The notes under the pieces: model-generated
Seen by the model: the letters and a program-made list of their open reading frames with translations, nothing else
Databases searched by the model: none
What the model was told of the DNA's origin: nothing
Assembly (NCBI GenBank): GCA_020431945.1
Contig: JAGQHH010000203.1
Coordinates: 1-28,759 of the forward strand
Source: Cyanobacteria bacterium HKST-UBA02
GTDB lineage: Bacteria > Cyanobacteriota > Vampirovibrionia > Obscuribacterales > Obscuribacteraceae
Reading direction: 5' to 3'
DNA: 28,759 bases
Shown here: piece by piece, positions 22,691-28,759 of the stretch
Layout: the number at the start of each line of letters is the position of its first letter
How positions within the stretch are numbered: position 1 is the first letter of the stretch
Position numbers and translations under genes: made by a program

Positions 22691-23815
22691 ATGGCAGCAT
22701 CCGGAAAAGTTCTGATCTATGCCGAAGACCCCGGCGCTTGCAATTATCTCCGAGAGATTCCGGACCATCTGACGGAGAATGAAATCGAAAGCACCCTTCT
22801 CTGTGCCGGTGCTGCTGTGAACTACCTGACGCAGAGAGGAGTCGACTTCACGGCGATCGAGCCTTCGGATACGCCGCAGGATATTCTCGACAAGCACAGT
22901 CCGGCACTGATGATCGTAGGCACTTCGGAACAGCGTTCGAGTCTTGCCCATGAGCTGACCGACTTGTGCCGGGACCGAAGTATTACCACCGTCGGCGCCG
23001 TCGACATGGAGGCCAACGCAGACAGAAGGTTCCGGGGCATAACGGATAGTCCTCTCAGGCACGCCCCGGACTGGCTACTTGTCCCGGACCGATCCTGCGC
23101 CGAAGCTTTCGAAAAACTGAGTTATCGCCCCGAACGAATTGTGGTGGCAGGACATCCGCACTACGACTTCGTTCGCAGGGCAGCTCAGAGCCTCAACAAT
23201 CGACGCGAGCTTCTACGATCCGATCTTATCCCCGGGATTCGTCCGCAGACCAGGATAGTTACATTTGTGTGTGAGGGATATGACCTTCTTAACCGGTCCG
23301 CATCCCTCCGGCAGAACGACTACTCACTCTACGGACGGAGGAAAAGCGACTTCAGGACTGCAATCGTGCTGGAAGAGCTAATCGACGCTCTCGAGACCGT
23401 CAGGCCCAAGCCATTCCTGATCGCTCGCCTACACCCCAAGATGTCCGGCGACGAGCTGAGCGCTTATTTCGACGAGATCGACTATCTAAGCAGCTCCGAG
23501 AACCCGCTGGAGATTCTTGCAGCCAGCGATTTGATTGTCGGTATGTCTTCGATTCTCTTGCAGGAATCAGTGATCATGGGAAGGCCGACGATAGCAATAC
23601 TGCCGCGAAAAGAAGAAAAGCAGTGGCTCTCGGTGACCGCGCATGATCACATAAGAACATTGTTCACTCGAAAACAGATACGTGATTTCATGACCGATCT
23701 GGATAGTTCTATCGAGGCGATCTCAGGTCAAGCCCAACATGACTTCAGTCAAGATTCTCTGACCACAATCGGCAGCCTGATCCACAAACTCATCCGAGAA
23801 CCTAGCGAACCTTGA
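22691..23815 (+). CDS. Unknown protein with GT-B-like features
   Basis: 374 aa, ATG 22691. It begins VLIYAEDPGACNYL. The N-terminal half reads like a Rossmann domain (LLCAGAAVNYL, LMIVGTSEQRSS, DWLLVPDRSCAEAF). The C-terminal half has VVAGHPHYDFVRR, IARLHPKMSGDEL and LEILAASDLIVGMSSILLQESVIMGRPTIAILP, a nucleotide-sugar-type GT-B pattern. I cannot name the family. The position directly after an SpsF gene corresponds to spsG/pseG, the UDP-sugar hydrolase that is otherwise missing. The glycine-rich PseG opening (GxGHxxR) is not seen, so a glycosyltransferase remains equally possible. It overlaps the convergent aminotransferase by 14 bp. Confidence 0.62.
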   Translation: MAASGKVLIYAEDPGACNYLREIPDHLTENEIESTLLCAGAAVNYLTQRGVDFTAIEPSDTPQDILDKHSPALMIVGTSEQRSSLAHELTDLCRDRSITTVGAVDMEANADRRFRGITDSPLRHAPDWLLVPDRSCAEAFEKLSYRPERIVVAGHPHYDFVRRAAQSLNNRRELLRSDLIPGIRPQTRIVTFVCEGYDLLNRSASLRQNDYSLYGRRKSDFRTAIVLEELIDALETVRPKPFLIARLHPKMSGDELSAYFDEIDYLSSSENPLEILAASDLIVGMSSILLQESVIMGRPTIAILPRKEEKQWLSVTAHDHIRTLFTRKQIRDFMTDLDSSIEAISGQAQHDFSQDSLTTIGSLIHKLIREPSEP

Positions 23816-25112
23816 AGAGCGGCTCCAGAGGACGGGCTTTCAGGAACTCTTCGATATTCTCCTTCTCCAGCACAGTCTTTAAAATCGCGAGAACATCGTC
23901 ATAGCATGCAAGCAATGCGGAGATATCAGCCTGACTGTGGGCATAGCTCATATTGTGAGTGCCCACGGTGAGGATTCCCCTAGCAAACATCTCCTGGAGA
24001 TAAAGCGTCTTGAGTTGCCACATTCCGTAGGTCGCTGTGTCCTTCAAGACAAAAAATGTCCAGGTCGGGTGACCGGCTACGCTACAGACCTCCGAAAGAC
24101 CGTGCTTCCTGATGAGCTCTTCGAGCCCATCTTTCACCTGCGCACCGGAGCGATAAATGCTGGCGAGCACCGGCTCCCGGTCGATCTTCTCGAGCACGGC
24201 AAGTGATGCGGCCAGAGAAAGTGTTTCTCCTCCGAAAGTAAACGAGAAGAAAATCTCCTCCATCATGCGCATGATCTCGGCTCGACCAACCAGAGCCGCA
24301 ATAGGATAACCGTTAGCCATGCCCTTTCCAAATGTGGCCAGATCTGGTGTAACTCCGAACAGCTCCTGAGCTCCTCCCCTGGCGAAACGGAATCCGGTTA
24401 TAGTCTCATCGAACACAAGAACAGTCTTGTGACTGGAGCAGAGGTCTTTCACCTCCTCTAGAAATCCCGGCGCTGGCTCGGCAATATTCATAGGCTCTAG
24501 AATCACCGCTGCCAGACTGTCCGGATGTTGCTTGAAAATTGCCTTCAGAGAATCGATGTCGTTGTACATGAAAGTATGAGTCAGATCGCGGACCGCCTGC
24601 GGCACCCCCAGATTGCGAGCAGTGGACCCGATGTACCAGTCCTGCCAGCCATGATAGCCGCAAACCGCGACGTGGTCCCTGCCGGTGAAAGCCCTGGCCA
24701 GACGTATGGCTCCGGCAGTGGCGTCAGAGCCATTCTTGCCAAACCTAACCATCTCGGCACAGGGAACCATCTCGACAATTTTCTCGGCCACCTCCACCTC
24801 GATAGGGTTAGGTAGAGAAAAAATAGTGCCCTTATCGAGCTGAGCATCGACGGCTTTTCGTACATCCGGATCCTGGTAGCCCAGCGAAATTGAAAGAAGG
24901 CTGCTTACGAAATCGATATACTCGTTTCCATCAACATCCCAGACCCGACTGCCCAGCCCTCGCTCGAGAAAAAACGGCGAGACGCCTTCAGGATATTGCG
25001 TCTTGCTCTTGCTGAATGTCTGCGAACCAAGCGGAATCGTCTTGAGGGCCCGTTCGAGCCATGCCGTGGAACCCGCATAGCGGGCCTCATGAGCCGTGCA
25101 ATTGATAGAAAT
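23802..25112 (-). CDS. Class III PLP aminotransferase (glutamate-1-semialdehyde aminomutase-like), probable AUU start
   Basis: 436 aa if it starts at ATT 25112. The first in-frame ATG (24797) would remove 105 residues that are clearly part of the domain: VSPFFLERGLGS, then DVDGNEYIDFVSS and LLSISLGYQDPDVRKAV. No ATG, GTG or TTG occurs upstream of those. A strong GAGGAGGA lies seven bases before ATT, giving normal spacing. The active site is complete: FGKNGSDATAGAIRLARA, FDETITGFR with PLP-contacting Asp (~235), and the Schiff-base Lys in FGKGMANG (~263). It resembles glutamate-1-semialdehyde aminomutase but belongs in this cluster to sugar metabolism, next to an SpsF protein. It is the last gene of the run starting with pseB. 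Confidence 0.85.
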   Translation of the reverse strand: MSINCTAHEARYAGSTAWLERALKTIPLGSQTFSKSKTQYPEGVSPFFLERGLGSRVWDVDGNEYIDFVSSLLSISLGYQDPDVRKAVDAQLDKGTIFSLPNPIEVEVAEKIVEMVPCAEMVRFGKNGSDATAGAIRLARAFTGRDHVAVCGYHGWQDWYIGSTARNLGVPQAVRDLTHTFMYNDIDSLKAIFKQHPDSLAAVILEPMNIAEPAPGFLEEVKDLCSSHKTVLVFDETITGFRFARGGAQELFGVTPDLATFGKGMANGYPIAALVGRAEIMRMMEEIFFSFTFGGETLSLAASLAVLEKIDREPVLASIYRSGAQVKDGLEELIRKHGLSEVCSVAGHPTWTFFVLKDTATYGMWQLKTLYLQEMFARGILTVGTHNMSYAHSQADISALLACYDDVLAILKTVLEKENIEEFLKARPLEPLFKVR

Positions 25113-25125
25113 GGCCGCTCCTCCT
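25110..25125 (-). promoter_or_regulatory. Strong Shine-Dalgarno preceding an ATT codon
   Basis: The minus strand reads AGGAGGA (25125-25119), then six bases, then ATT (25112-25110). An in-frame TGA lies just above, so translation must begin between it and the conserved domain. ATT is the only codon with a known initiation record at this distance. Confidence 0.6.
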
Positions 25126-25180
25126 CAATTATTTAAGGCGATAATTCTAAACCAAGAATGCCCGGAAATGACAAGTCGGA

Positions 25181-25933
25181 TCAGACAAAATCCCTTTCCA
25201 GAGACTTTCTATAACCCTCATTGATGGCGAAGCCCCTGTTGATCTCTAACAAATCGGGGTTCTGTGACAACAACTCCAGGATTTGCGCCTGCCCGAAACC
25301 GGGGTCGATTGGATAAAGCGCCTCATAGATTTTCTCTATGAGAACAAGGTCCTGGGGTTCGTCCACGGTCCAGCGCAGACTGGAAAGGTCCTCGCCCTGG
25401 CGCCGCTGACCGATGGCGAATCGCTCGGGATGCTTATAGATGAAGGGCGTAACATGCTCGCGCTCGGATGAGAGACGTGCCTCCTGACAAGCCGTCTGGA
25501 GGACGGAAAATTTCATCACCTCCACATCCAGTCCGTCTGGATAAGTTCGCTCGATGGAATTACTCGTATAGTCATAGCCGCCTGAGAGATGCCGCTCGAT
25601 GACAGCATCAATGACAGCCGGGTCGGCAAGGGGGCAGTCCCCTGTGAGCCTGACCACATGCTCAGGCGAGAAGCCATTCGCCGCCTCATAAAACCGCTGC
25701 AGAACATCATCCAGGCTGCCCCTGTAGCAGGCCACTCCCTTTTCAGCGCAGAGTCGCTCTATGCCATCATCCGTAGTATCTTCACTGGTCGCCACGACCA
25801 GTTGCGAAATTTTCCGGGAAGAAAGAATCCTTTCAATCTGCCTCCAGAGCATGGGCTCGCCGAGTAACGGCTTCAGCACTTTTCCAGGCAACCGACTCGA
25901 GGTTACCCTGGCCTGCAGCACCGCAAGGATCAC
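25181..25933 (-). CDS. SpsF-type cytidylyltransferase family protein
   Basis: 250 aa. AVLQARVTSSRLPGKVL (nucleotide loop), VVATSEDTTDDGI, ACYRGSLDDVLQRFYEA and VVRLTGDCPLADP are textbook SpsF features. LRWTVDEPQDLVLIEKIYEAL near the C-terminus corresponds to the 'LRLTVDxPEDL' motif. It should activate or bind a nonulosonate-type sugar with an NTP, although the family's reaction is poorly defined. It overlaps the GNAT gene by 4 bp and precedes the class III aminotransferase by 68 bp. In some clusters these two functions are fused into one polypeptide; here they are separate. Confidence 0.85.
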   Translation of the reverse strand: MILAVLQARVTSSRLPGKVLKPLLGEPMLWRQIERILSSRKISQLVVATSEDTTDDGIERLCAEKGVACYRGSLDDVLQRFYEAANGFSPEHVVRLTGDCPLADPAVIDAVIERHLSGGYDYTSNSIERTYPDGLDVEVMKFSVLQTACQEARLSSEREHVTPFIYKHPERFAIGQRRQGEDLSSLRWTVDEPQDLVLIEKIYEALYPIDPGFGQAQILELLSQNPDLLEINRGFAINEGYRKSLERDFV

Positions 25934-26493
25934 TTCTTCAGTCTCCGGTAGTCCGACACATGGAGACCAAGAAGGATCATATCGGTCTCCCCATCATCCT
26001 CGAAAAGGTATCCTTTGAGCAACCCTTCCCGCACATAACCGCACTTCTCGAAAGCTCTGGCGCTTCCATGGTTGCGAGCATAACAGCCGGCTCTGAGCTT
26101 GTTCAGACCGCGCTCGTCAAAAGCATATTTTGTAATAGCCGCAATAGCTTCACTGGCGAATCCCTTCCCCCACTGGTCGCGTTCGCCGATGAAGAGGCTG
26201 ATATCGGCGTGATTGTGGTAGCGGCTGATCGGTCCGAGCTTGATATTGCCGATGTGCCGATCGCCGTCTTTGAGGCAGATGGCAAAAAATGGCTCCTCAT
26301 CCAGATTTACCTTGCTTGCCACGAATTCCCTTATCGATTCCAGGGTCTGCTCGGAGAACCTGGTCTCGAGAAACTGATTGACCTCTCTATCGTTGAGCCA
26401 GGCGCAATACCGATCGCTCACATCAGCAATGCTGACAGGTCGAAGATAGAGCCGCTCTGAGTCCAGAACAGGAATTACGGATAGCTTATTCAT
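25930..26493 (-). CDS. GNAT N-acetyltransferase (PseH-like candidate)
   Basis: 187 aa. A RimJ/RimL-type GNAT: SERLYLRPVSIADV, YCAWLNDREVNQFLETR, ADISLFIGERDQWGKGFASEAI (acetyl-CoA loop QWGKGFASE), then NLGSARAFEKCGYV-like NHGSARAFEKCGYVREG. The 'WLND..V..FLE' start is frequent in sugar N-acetyltransferases. In pseudaminic acid synthesis PseH acetylates the C4 amine formed by PseC. This gene lies two genes below pseC, so it is the most likely PseH, but the GNAT half of the fusion at 8943 is a rival. It starts one base after the aldo/keto reductase stop and overlaps the SpsF gene by 4 bp. Confidence 0.82.
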   Translation of the reverse strand: MNKLSVIPVLDSERLYLRPVSIADVSDRYCAWLNDREVNQFLETRFSEQTLESIREFVASKVNLDEEPFFAICLKDGDRHIGNIKLGPISRYHNHADISLFIGERDQWGKGFASEAIAAITKYAFDERGLNKLRAGCYARNHGSARAFEKCGYVREGLLKGYLFEDDGETDMILLGLHVSDYRRLKK

Positions 26494-26494
26494 T

Positions 26495-27373
26495 TCAGCT
26501 CAATCTCCACAGGGAAGGATTGATAATTTGCTCATTATCACACGCAAAGGGCGAGAAATCGAGGAGCTTTCCGTGGTTCAGACTCGAGAGAATCTCACGC
26601 ACCTGGCTGGTGGATAGAACTCCCACCAGTACATAGTCAATCTCCTTTACTCCTGCCACCATGGCCAGAGCGCCCTCGAGTGGCGTAAGCCCATGCATGG
26701 AAAGGAACTTTCGGTATCCGTCCAGGAGTCCTCGCACAGGCTCGAACCAGGGATTAAGCTTGGCCGGATCCTCAAGAAGTACACCCTGCAGGAAAACCGA
26801 TCGGACATGAATCTCCACGTCGAGCTCAGCCAGACGACGGAGATACTCTCCCTGTAGCATGCGCTGATCGAGGACATTGAGGGGTAGCTGCACAATATCG
26901 GGACACCATCCGGCAAGAATGGTATCCAGGCTGGCGGTATTGTATACGGAGACTCCGACCTTTGCGACGACGCCCTCGGCCTTGAGTCTCTCCAGTAGCT
27001 CGACAAGCGATCGATGTTTATCGGCCATCAGGTCCGGAGCATTGTGGATCAGGAGTCCGTAAACGCTCTTCCGCCCGAGCTTTGCAAGAGAACCGCGAAA
27101 CACGCGCTCGAGCTCGACTACGTGAGCAGGCTCAATCTTCTCCACCATGAATGATGGCGTCTTGGTGACAATCTTGAAGCTCTGGTTGTCGCCTAGAGCC
27201 CGGCCGAGAATCTCTTCGCTTTCACCGTATTGGAAAGCCGTATCGAGGATCTCTATGCAATTCTCCTCAGCCAATTTGAGAATTGCGGCGACCTCGTCGA
27301 AGCTTACCTGTCCACTGCGATTTGTAGCACCATAGTTCATGCCGAACTGCGCGGTACCAAGCGCCAACTTCAT
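26495..27373 (-). CDS. Aldo/keto reductase family protein
   Basis: 292 aa. It begins LALGTAQFGMNYG. The catalytic tetrad positions are recognisable as Asp in ILDTAFQYGESE (Asp, Tyr) and Lys in IVTKTP; the His equivalent lies in YGLLIHNAPD. VVAKVGVSVYN is the usual strand 6 pattern. The family reduces sugar or keto substrates with NADPH. Members of this type occur frequently in pseudaminic and other nonulosonate clusters without a settled role. It overlaps the pseC stop by 1 bp (TAATG), showing tight coupling. Confidence 0.85.
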   Translation of the reverse strand: MKLALGTAQFGMNYGATNRSGQVSFDEVAAILKLAEENCIEILDTAFQYGESEEILGRALGDNQSFKIVTKTPSFMVEKIEPAHVVELERVFRGSLAKLGRKSVYGLLIHNAPDLMADKHRSLVELLERLKAEGVVAKVGVSVYNTASLDTILAGWCPDIVQLPLNVLDQRMLQGEYLRRLAELDVEIHVRSVFLQGVLLEDPAKLNPWFEPVRGLLDGYRKFLSMHGLTPLEGALAMVAGVKEIDYVLVGVLSTSQVREILSSLNHGKLLDFSPFACDNEQIINPSLWRLS

Positions 27374-28536
27374 TAAGGAATGCCCTCGAAAGCTAACCTC
27401 AGAGACTCCACAACATGATTTTGCTCATTTTCCTGCAAATCGAAATAGAGCGGCAGGGTAATTGCTTCCCTGTAATACTGCTCAGCTTCCGGAAATTGAC
27501 CCCAGTCGAAGCCCAACCGACGATAATAAGGCTGGGTGTGCACGGGTATGTAATGCACATTCACAAGAACACCGGCATCCCGCATGGCATCGAAAACCTG
27601 CCGCCTGGACCTGCTGGCACGCCCTGTATCGACACGAACAACATAGAGATGGTGCGCCGAATAGCTGTCCGGCTTCTGGAAAGGAAGCTTGAGAGGCAGG
27701 TCCGCAAGGAGCTCGTCGTATCGACTGACCAACTCGTGGCGTCTAGCTACGAATTGATCGAGTCTGAGCATCTGGCTGCTACCAAGAGCGGCCTGAATGT
27801 CAGTCATCCGATAATTGAAGCCCAGCTCGAGCTGCTCGTAGTAGAACGGCCCAGCGTCTTTCTCGGTCAGCAACTCGACATCACGCGAAATACCATGCGA
27901 GCGCAGCCGAATGAGCCTCTGGTAAAGCTCCTCATTTTCGGTCATCACCATCCCGCCTTCACCGGTGGTGATGACTTTCACCGCATGGAAGCTAAAAACA
28001 GTCATATCCGAGTACCGGCATGAACCAATCTTGCTTTCTCTGTACGAGCCACCAATGCTATGGGCGGCATCCTCGACGATCAAGAATCCGTACTTGCGCG
28101 CCAGCTCTTTGATCGCGACCATGTCGCAGGACTGCCCGGCGAAATGCACCGGCACGACGATCTTCGGCAGCCTCTCTTGAGGTGTCTCCTGAAGCTTGCG
28201 CTCGAGCGCCTCGACACTCATCAGATAGGTGACCGGATCGATATCCACGAAATCCACATCGGCTCCGCAGTAAAGAGCACAGTTGGAAGAGGCGACGAAA
28301 GTATTTGGAGAGGTCCACAGCCAGTCACCCGGTCCGAGCCCGGCCGCCAGGCAGGCTATATGAAGACCGGCAGTGGCGTTGCTTACAGCCACGCCATAGC
28401 GAGCTCCGCAGTAATCGGCTACATCCTTTTCGAATCGAGGTATCGCCGGTCCCTGGGTGAGAAAATCGGAGCGGAGGACTTCGACCACGGCCTGAACATC
28501 CGCATCATTGATATTCTGCCGCCCGTAAGGGATCAC
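27373..28536 (-). CDS. pseC: PseC, UDP-4-amino-4,6-dideoxy-N-acetyl-beta-L-altrosamine transaminase
   Basis: 387 aa from GTG 28536, four bases after the pseB stop; the protein then opens MIPYGRQNI, the usual PseC start. A TTG at 28581 would overlap pseB by 41 bp. PseC signatures include TQGPAIPRFEKDVADYCGA, SNATAGLHIACLAAGLG, WTSPNTFVASSNCALYCGADVDFVDID and VEDAAHSIGG. The PLP Lys lies in FHAVKVITTGEGG. It aminates the 4-keto sugar made by PseB using glutamate. The high agreement with PseC over the entire length, and pseB immediately upstream, make this a secure call. Confidence 0.93.
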   Translation of the reverse strand: MIPYGRQNINDADVQAVVEVLRSDFLTQGPAIPRFEKDVADYCGARYGVAVSNATAGLHIACLAAGLGPGDWLWTSPNTFVASSNCALYCGADVDFVDIDPVTYLMSVEALERKLQETPQERLPKIVVPVHFAGQSCDMVAIKELARKYGFLIVEDAAHSIGGSYRESKIGSCRYSDMTVFSFHAVKVITTGEGGMVMTENEELYQRLIRLRSHGISRDVELLTEKDAGPFYYEQLELGFNYRMTDIQAALGSSQMLRLDQFVARRHELVSRYDELLADLPLKLPFQKPDSYSAHHLYVVRVDTGRASRSRRQVFDAMRDAGVLVNVHYIPVHTQPYYRRLGFDWGQFPEAEQYYREAITLPLYFDLQENEQNHVVESLRLAFEGIP

Positions 28537-28540
28537 TGAT

Positions 28541-28759
28541 CTAGTTTCTTGCTGCAGCAAGGTTTGACGGTATTCCTTCAATCATCGCCCGCAGCTCGTC
28601 CGGGGTCAGAAAGTGACTATTGGTTGCCGAGCTGTATTCGAAATCCTGCTCCACTGGAGTACCGGTCTCGCCCACACCGTTCTTACTGTAATTGGCGAGC
28701 TGGCTCGCCTGAATAGTCGGTCTGATCACGAAGTGATCACCAAATTCGAGAGTCAGATG
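28541..28759 (-). CDS. pseB: PseB, inverting UDP-GlcNAc 4,6-dehydratase (C-terminal part)
   Basis: 72 residues of the C-terminus, entering from beyond the right edge and ending at TAG 28541. The text includes VIRPTIQASQLANYSKNG, GTPVEQDFEYSSATN and FLTPDELRAMIEG, which matches the PseB end (acidic 'FEYSSxTN' followed by 'FLTxxEL'). PseB converts UDP-GlcNAc to the 4-keto-6-deoxy-L-arabino sugar, the first step toward pseudaminic acid. The catalytic N-terminal part lies outside the window. The short GTG-started open frame at 28729 is only a fragment of this gene. Confidence 0.8.
   Translation of the reverse strand, partial: HLTLEFGDHFVIRPTIQASQLANYSKNGVGETGTPVEQDFEYSSATNSHFLTPDELRAMIEGIPSNLAAARN

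Noticed and set aside
24797..24797. ATG 24797 as start of the class III aminotransferase
   Set aside because: It would remove about 105 conserved residues; the upstream frame is open and clearly coding.
28541..28729. A 62-codon small gene starting GTG 28729
   Set aside because: The frame stays open to the window edge and matches the PseB C-terminus, so it is a fragment of a longer gene.
1..28759. CRISPR array, insertion sequence, tRNA or rRNA
   Set aside because: No regularly spaced repeats, transposase motifs with terminal inverted repeats, tRNA cloverleaf or rRNA sequence were noticed on either strand.

Overview
The window is an accessory-type surface-glycan island of an unidentified bacterium. 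Base composition looks moderately GC-rich by eye, genes are packed into tight co-directional runs, and no ribosomal, tRNA or core housekeeping gene is visible, so I do not name a taxon. The genes are typical of bacteria that decorate flagellin, O-antigen or capsule with nonulosonic acids (pseudaminic/legionaminic-type 9-carbon sugars).

Layout. 1-161: 3' end of an unknown gene, closed by a strong hairpin. 220-1702 (minus): AbiEi antitoxin-like and AbiEii nucleotidyltransferase toxin-like genes (type IV toxin-antitoxin). 1778-2444 (minus): a second toxin-antitoxin pair, TumE-like toxin and HVO_A0114-like wHTH partner, with an apparently leaderless promoter overlapped by a palindrome. 2505-8849 (minus): GT4, LegB-like 4,6-dehydratase, CBS-linked sugar-1-phosphate nucleotidyltransferase, GT4, GT2. 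8943-11935 (plus): a GNAT-NeuB fusion (nonulosonate synthase), HAD phosphatase, Nudix-like protein. 11906-16338 (minus): putative GT-B transferase, GT2, SAM methyltransferase, GT2-like protein. 16583-17891 (plus): pseudaminic-acid-associated methylase and PseF (CMP-Pse synthetase). 17878-20450 (minus): PseA/WbpG-type amidotransferase with dedicated HisH and HisF paralogues. 20627-23815 (plus): DegT-type aminotransferase, SpsF-type nucleotidyltransferase, unknown GT-B-like protein. 23802-28759 (minus): 3' end of PseB, then PseC, aldo/keto reductase, GNAT (PseH-like), a second SpsF-type protein and a class III aminotransferase that appears to start at AUU.

How they fit together. PseB (partial here), PseC, a GNAT, the NeuB-type synthase and PseF give most of the route UDP-GlcNAc -> CMP-pseudaminic acid. 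A PseG hydrolase is not recognisable. PseA-HisH-HisF would convert an N-acyl to an acetamidino group. LegB, the CBS-linked nucleotidyltransferase, two SpsF proteins and two further aminotransferases imply a second activated sugar, possibly a GDP-linked legionaminic-type precursor or another aminosugar. Six transferase-like proteins would assemble the glycan. The two toxin-antitoxin modules sit at one edge and may stabilise the island. All functions are read from motifs and gene order; no database search was run.
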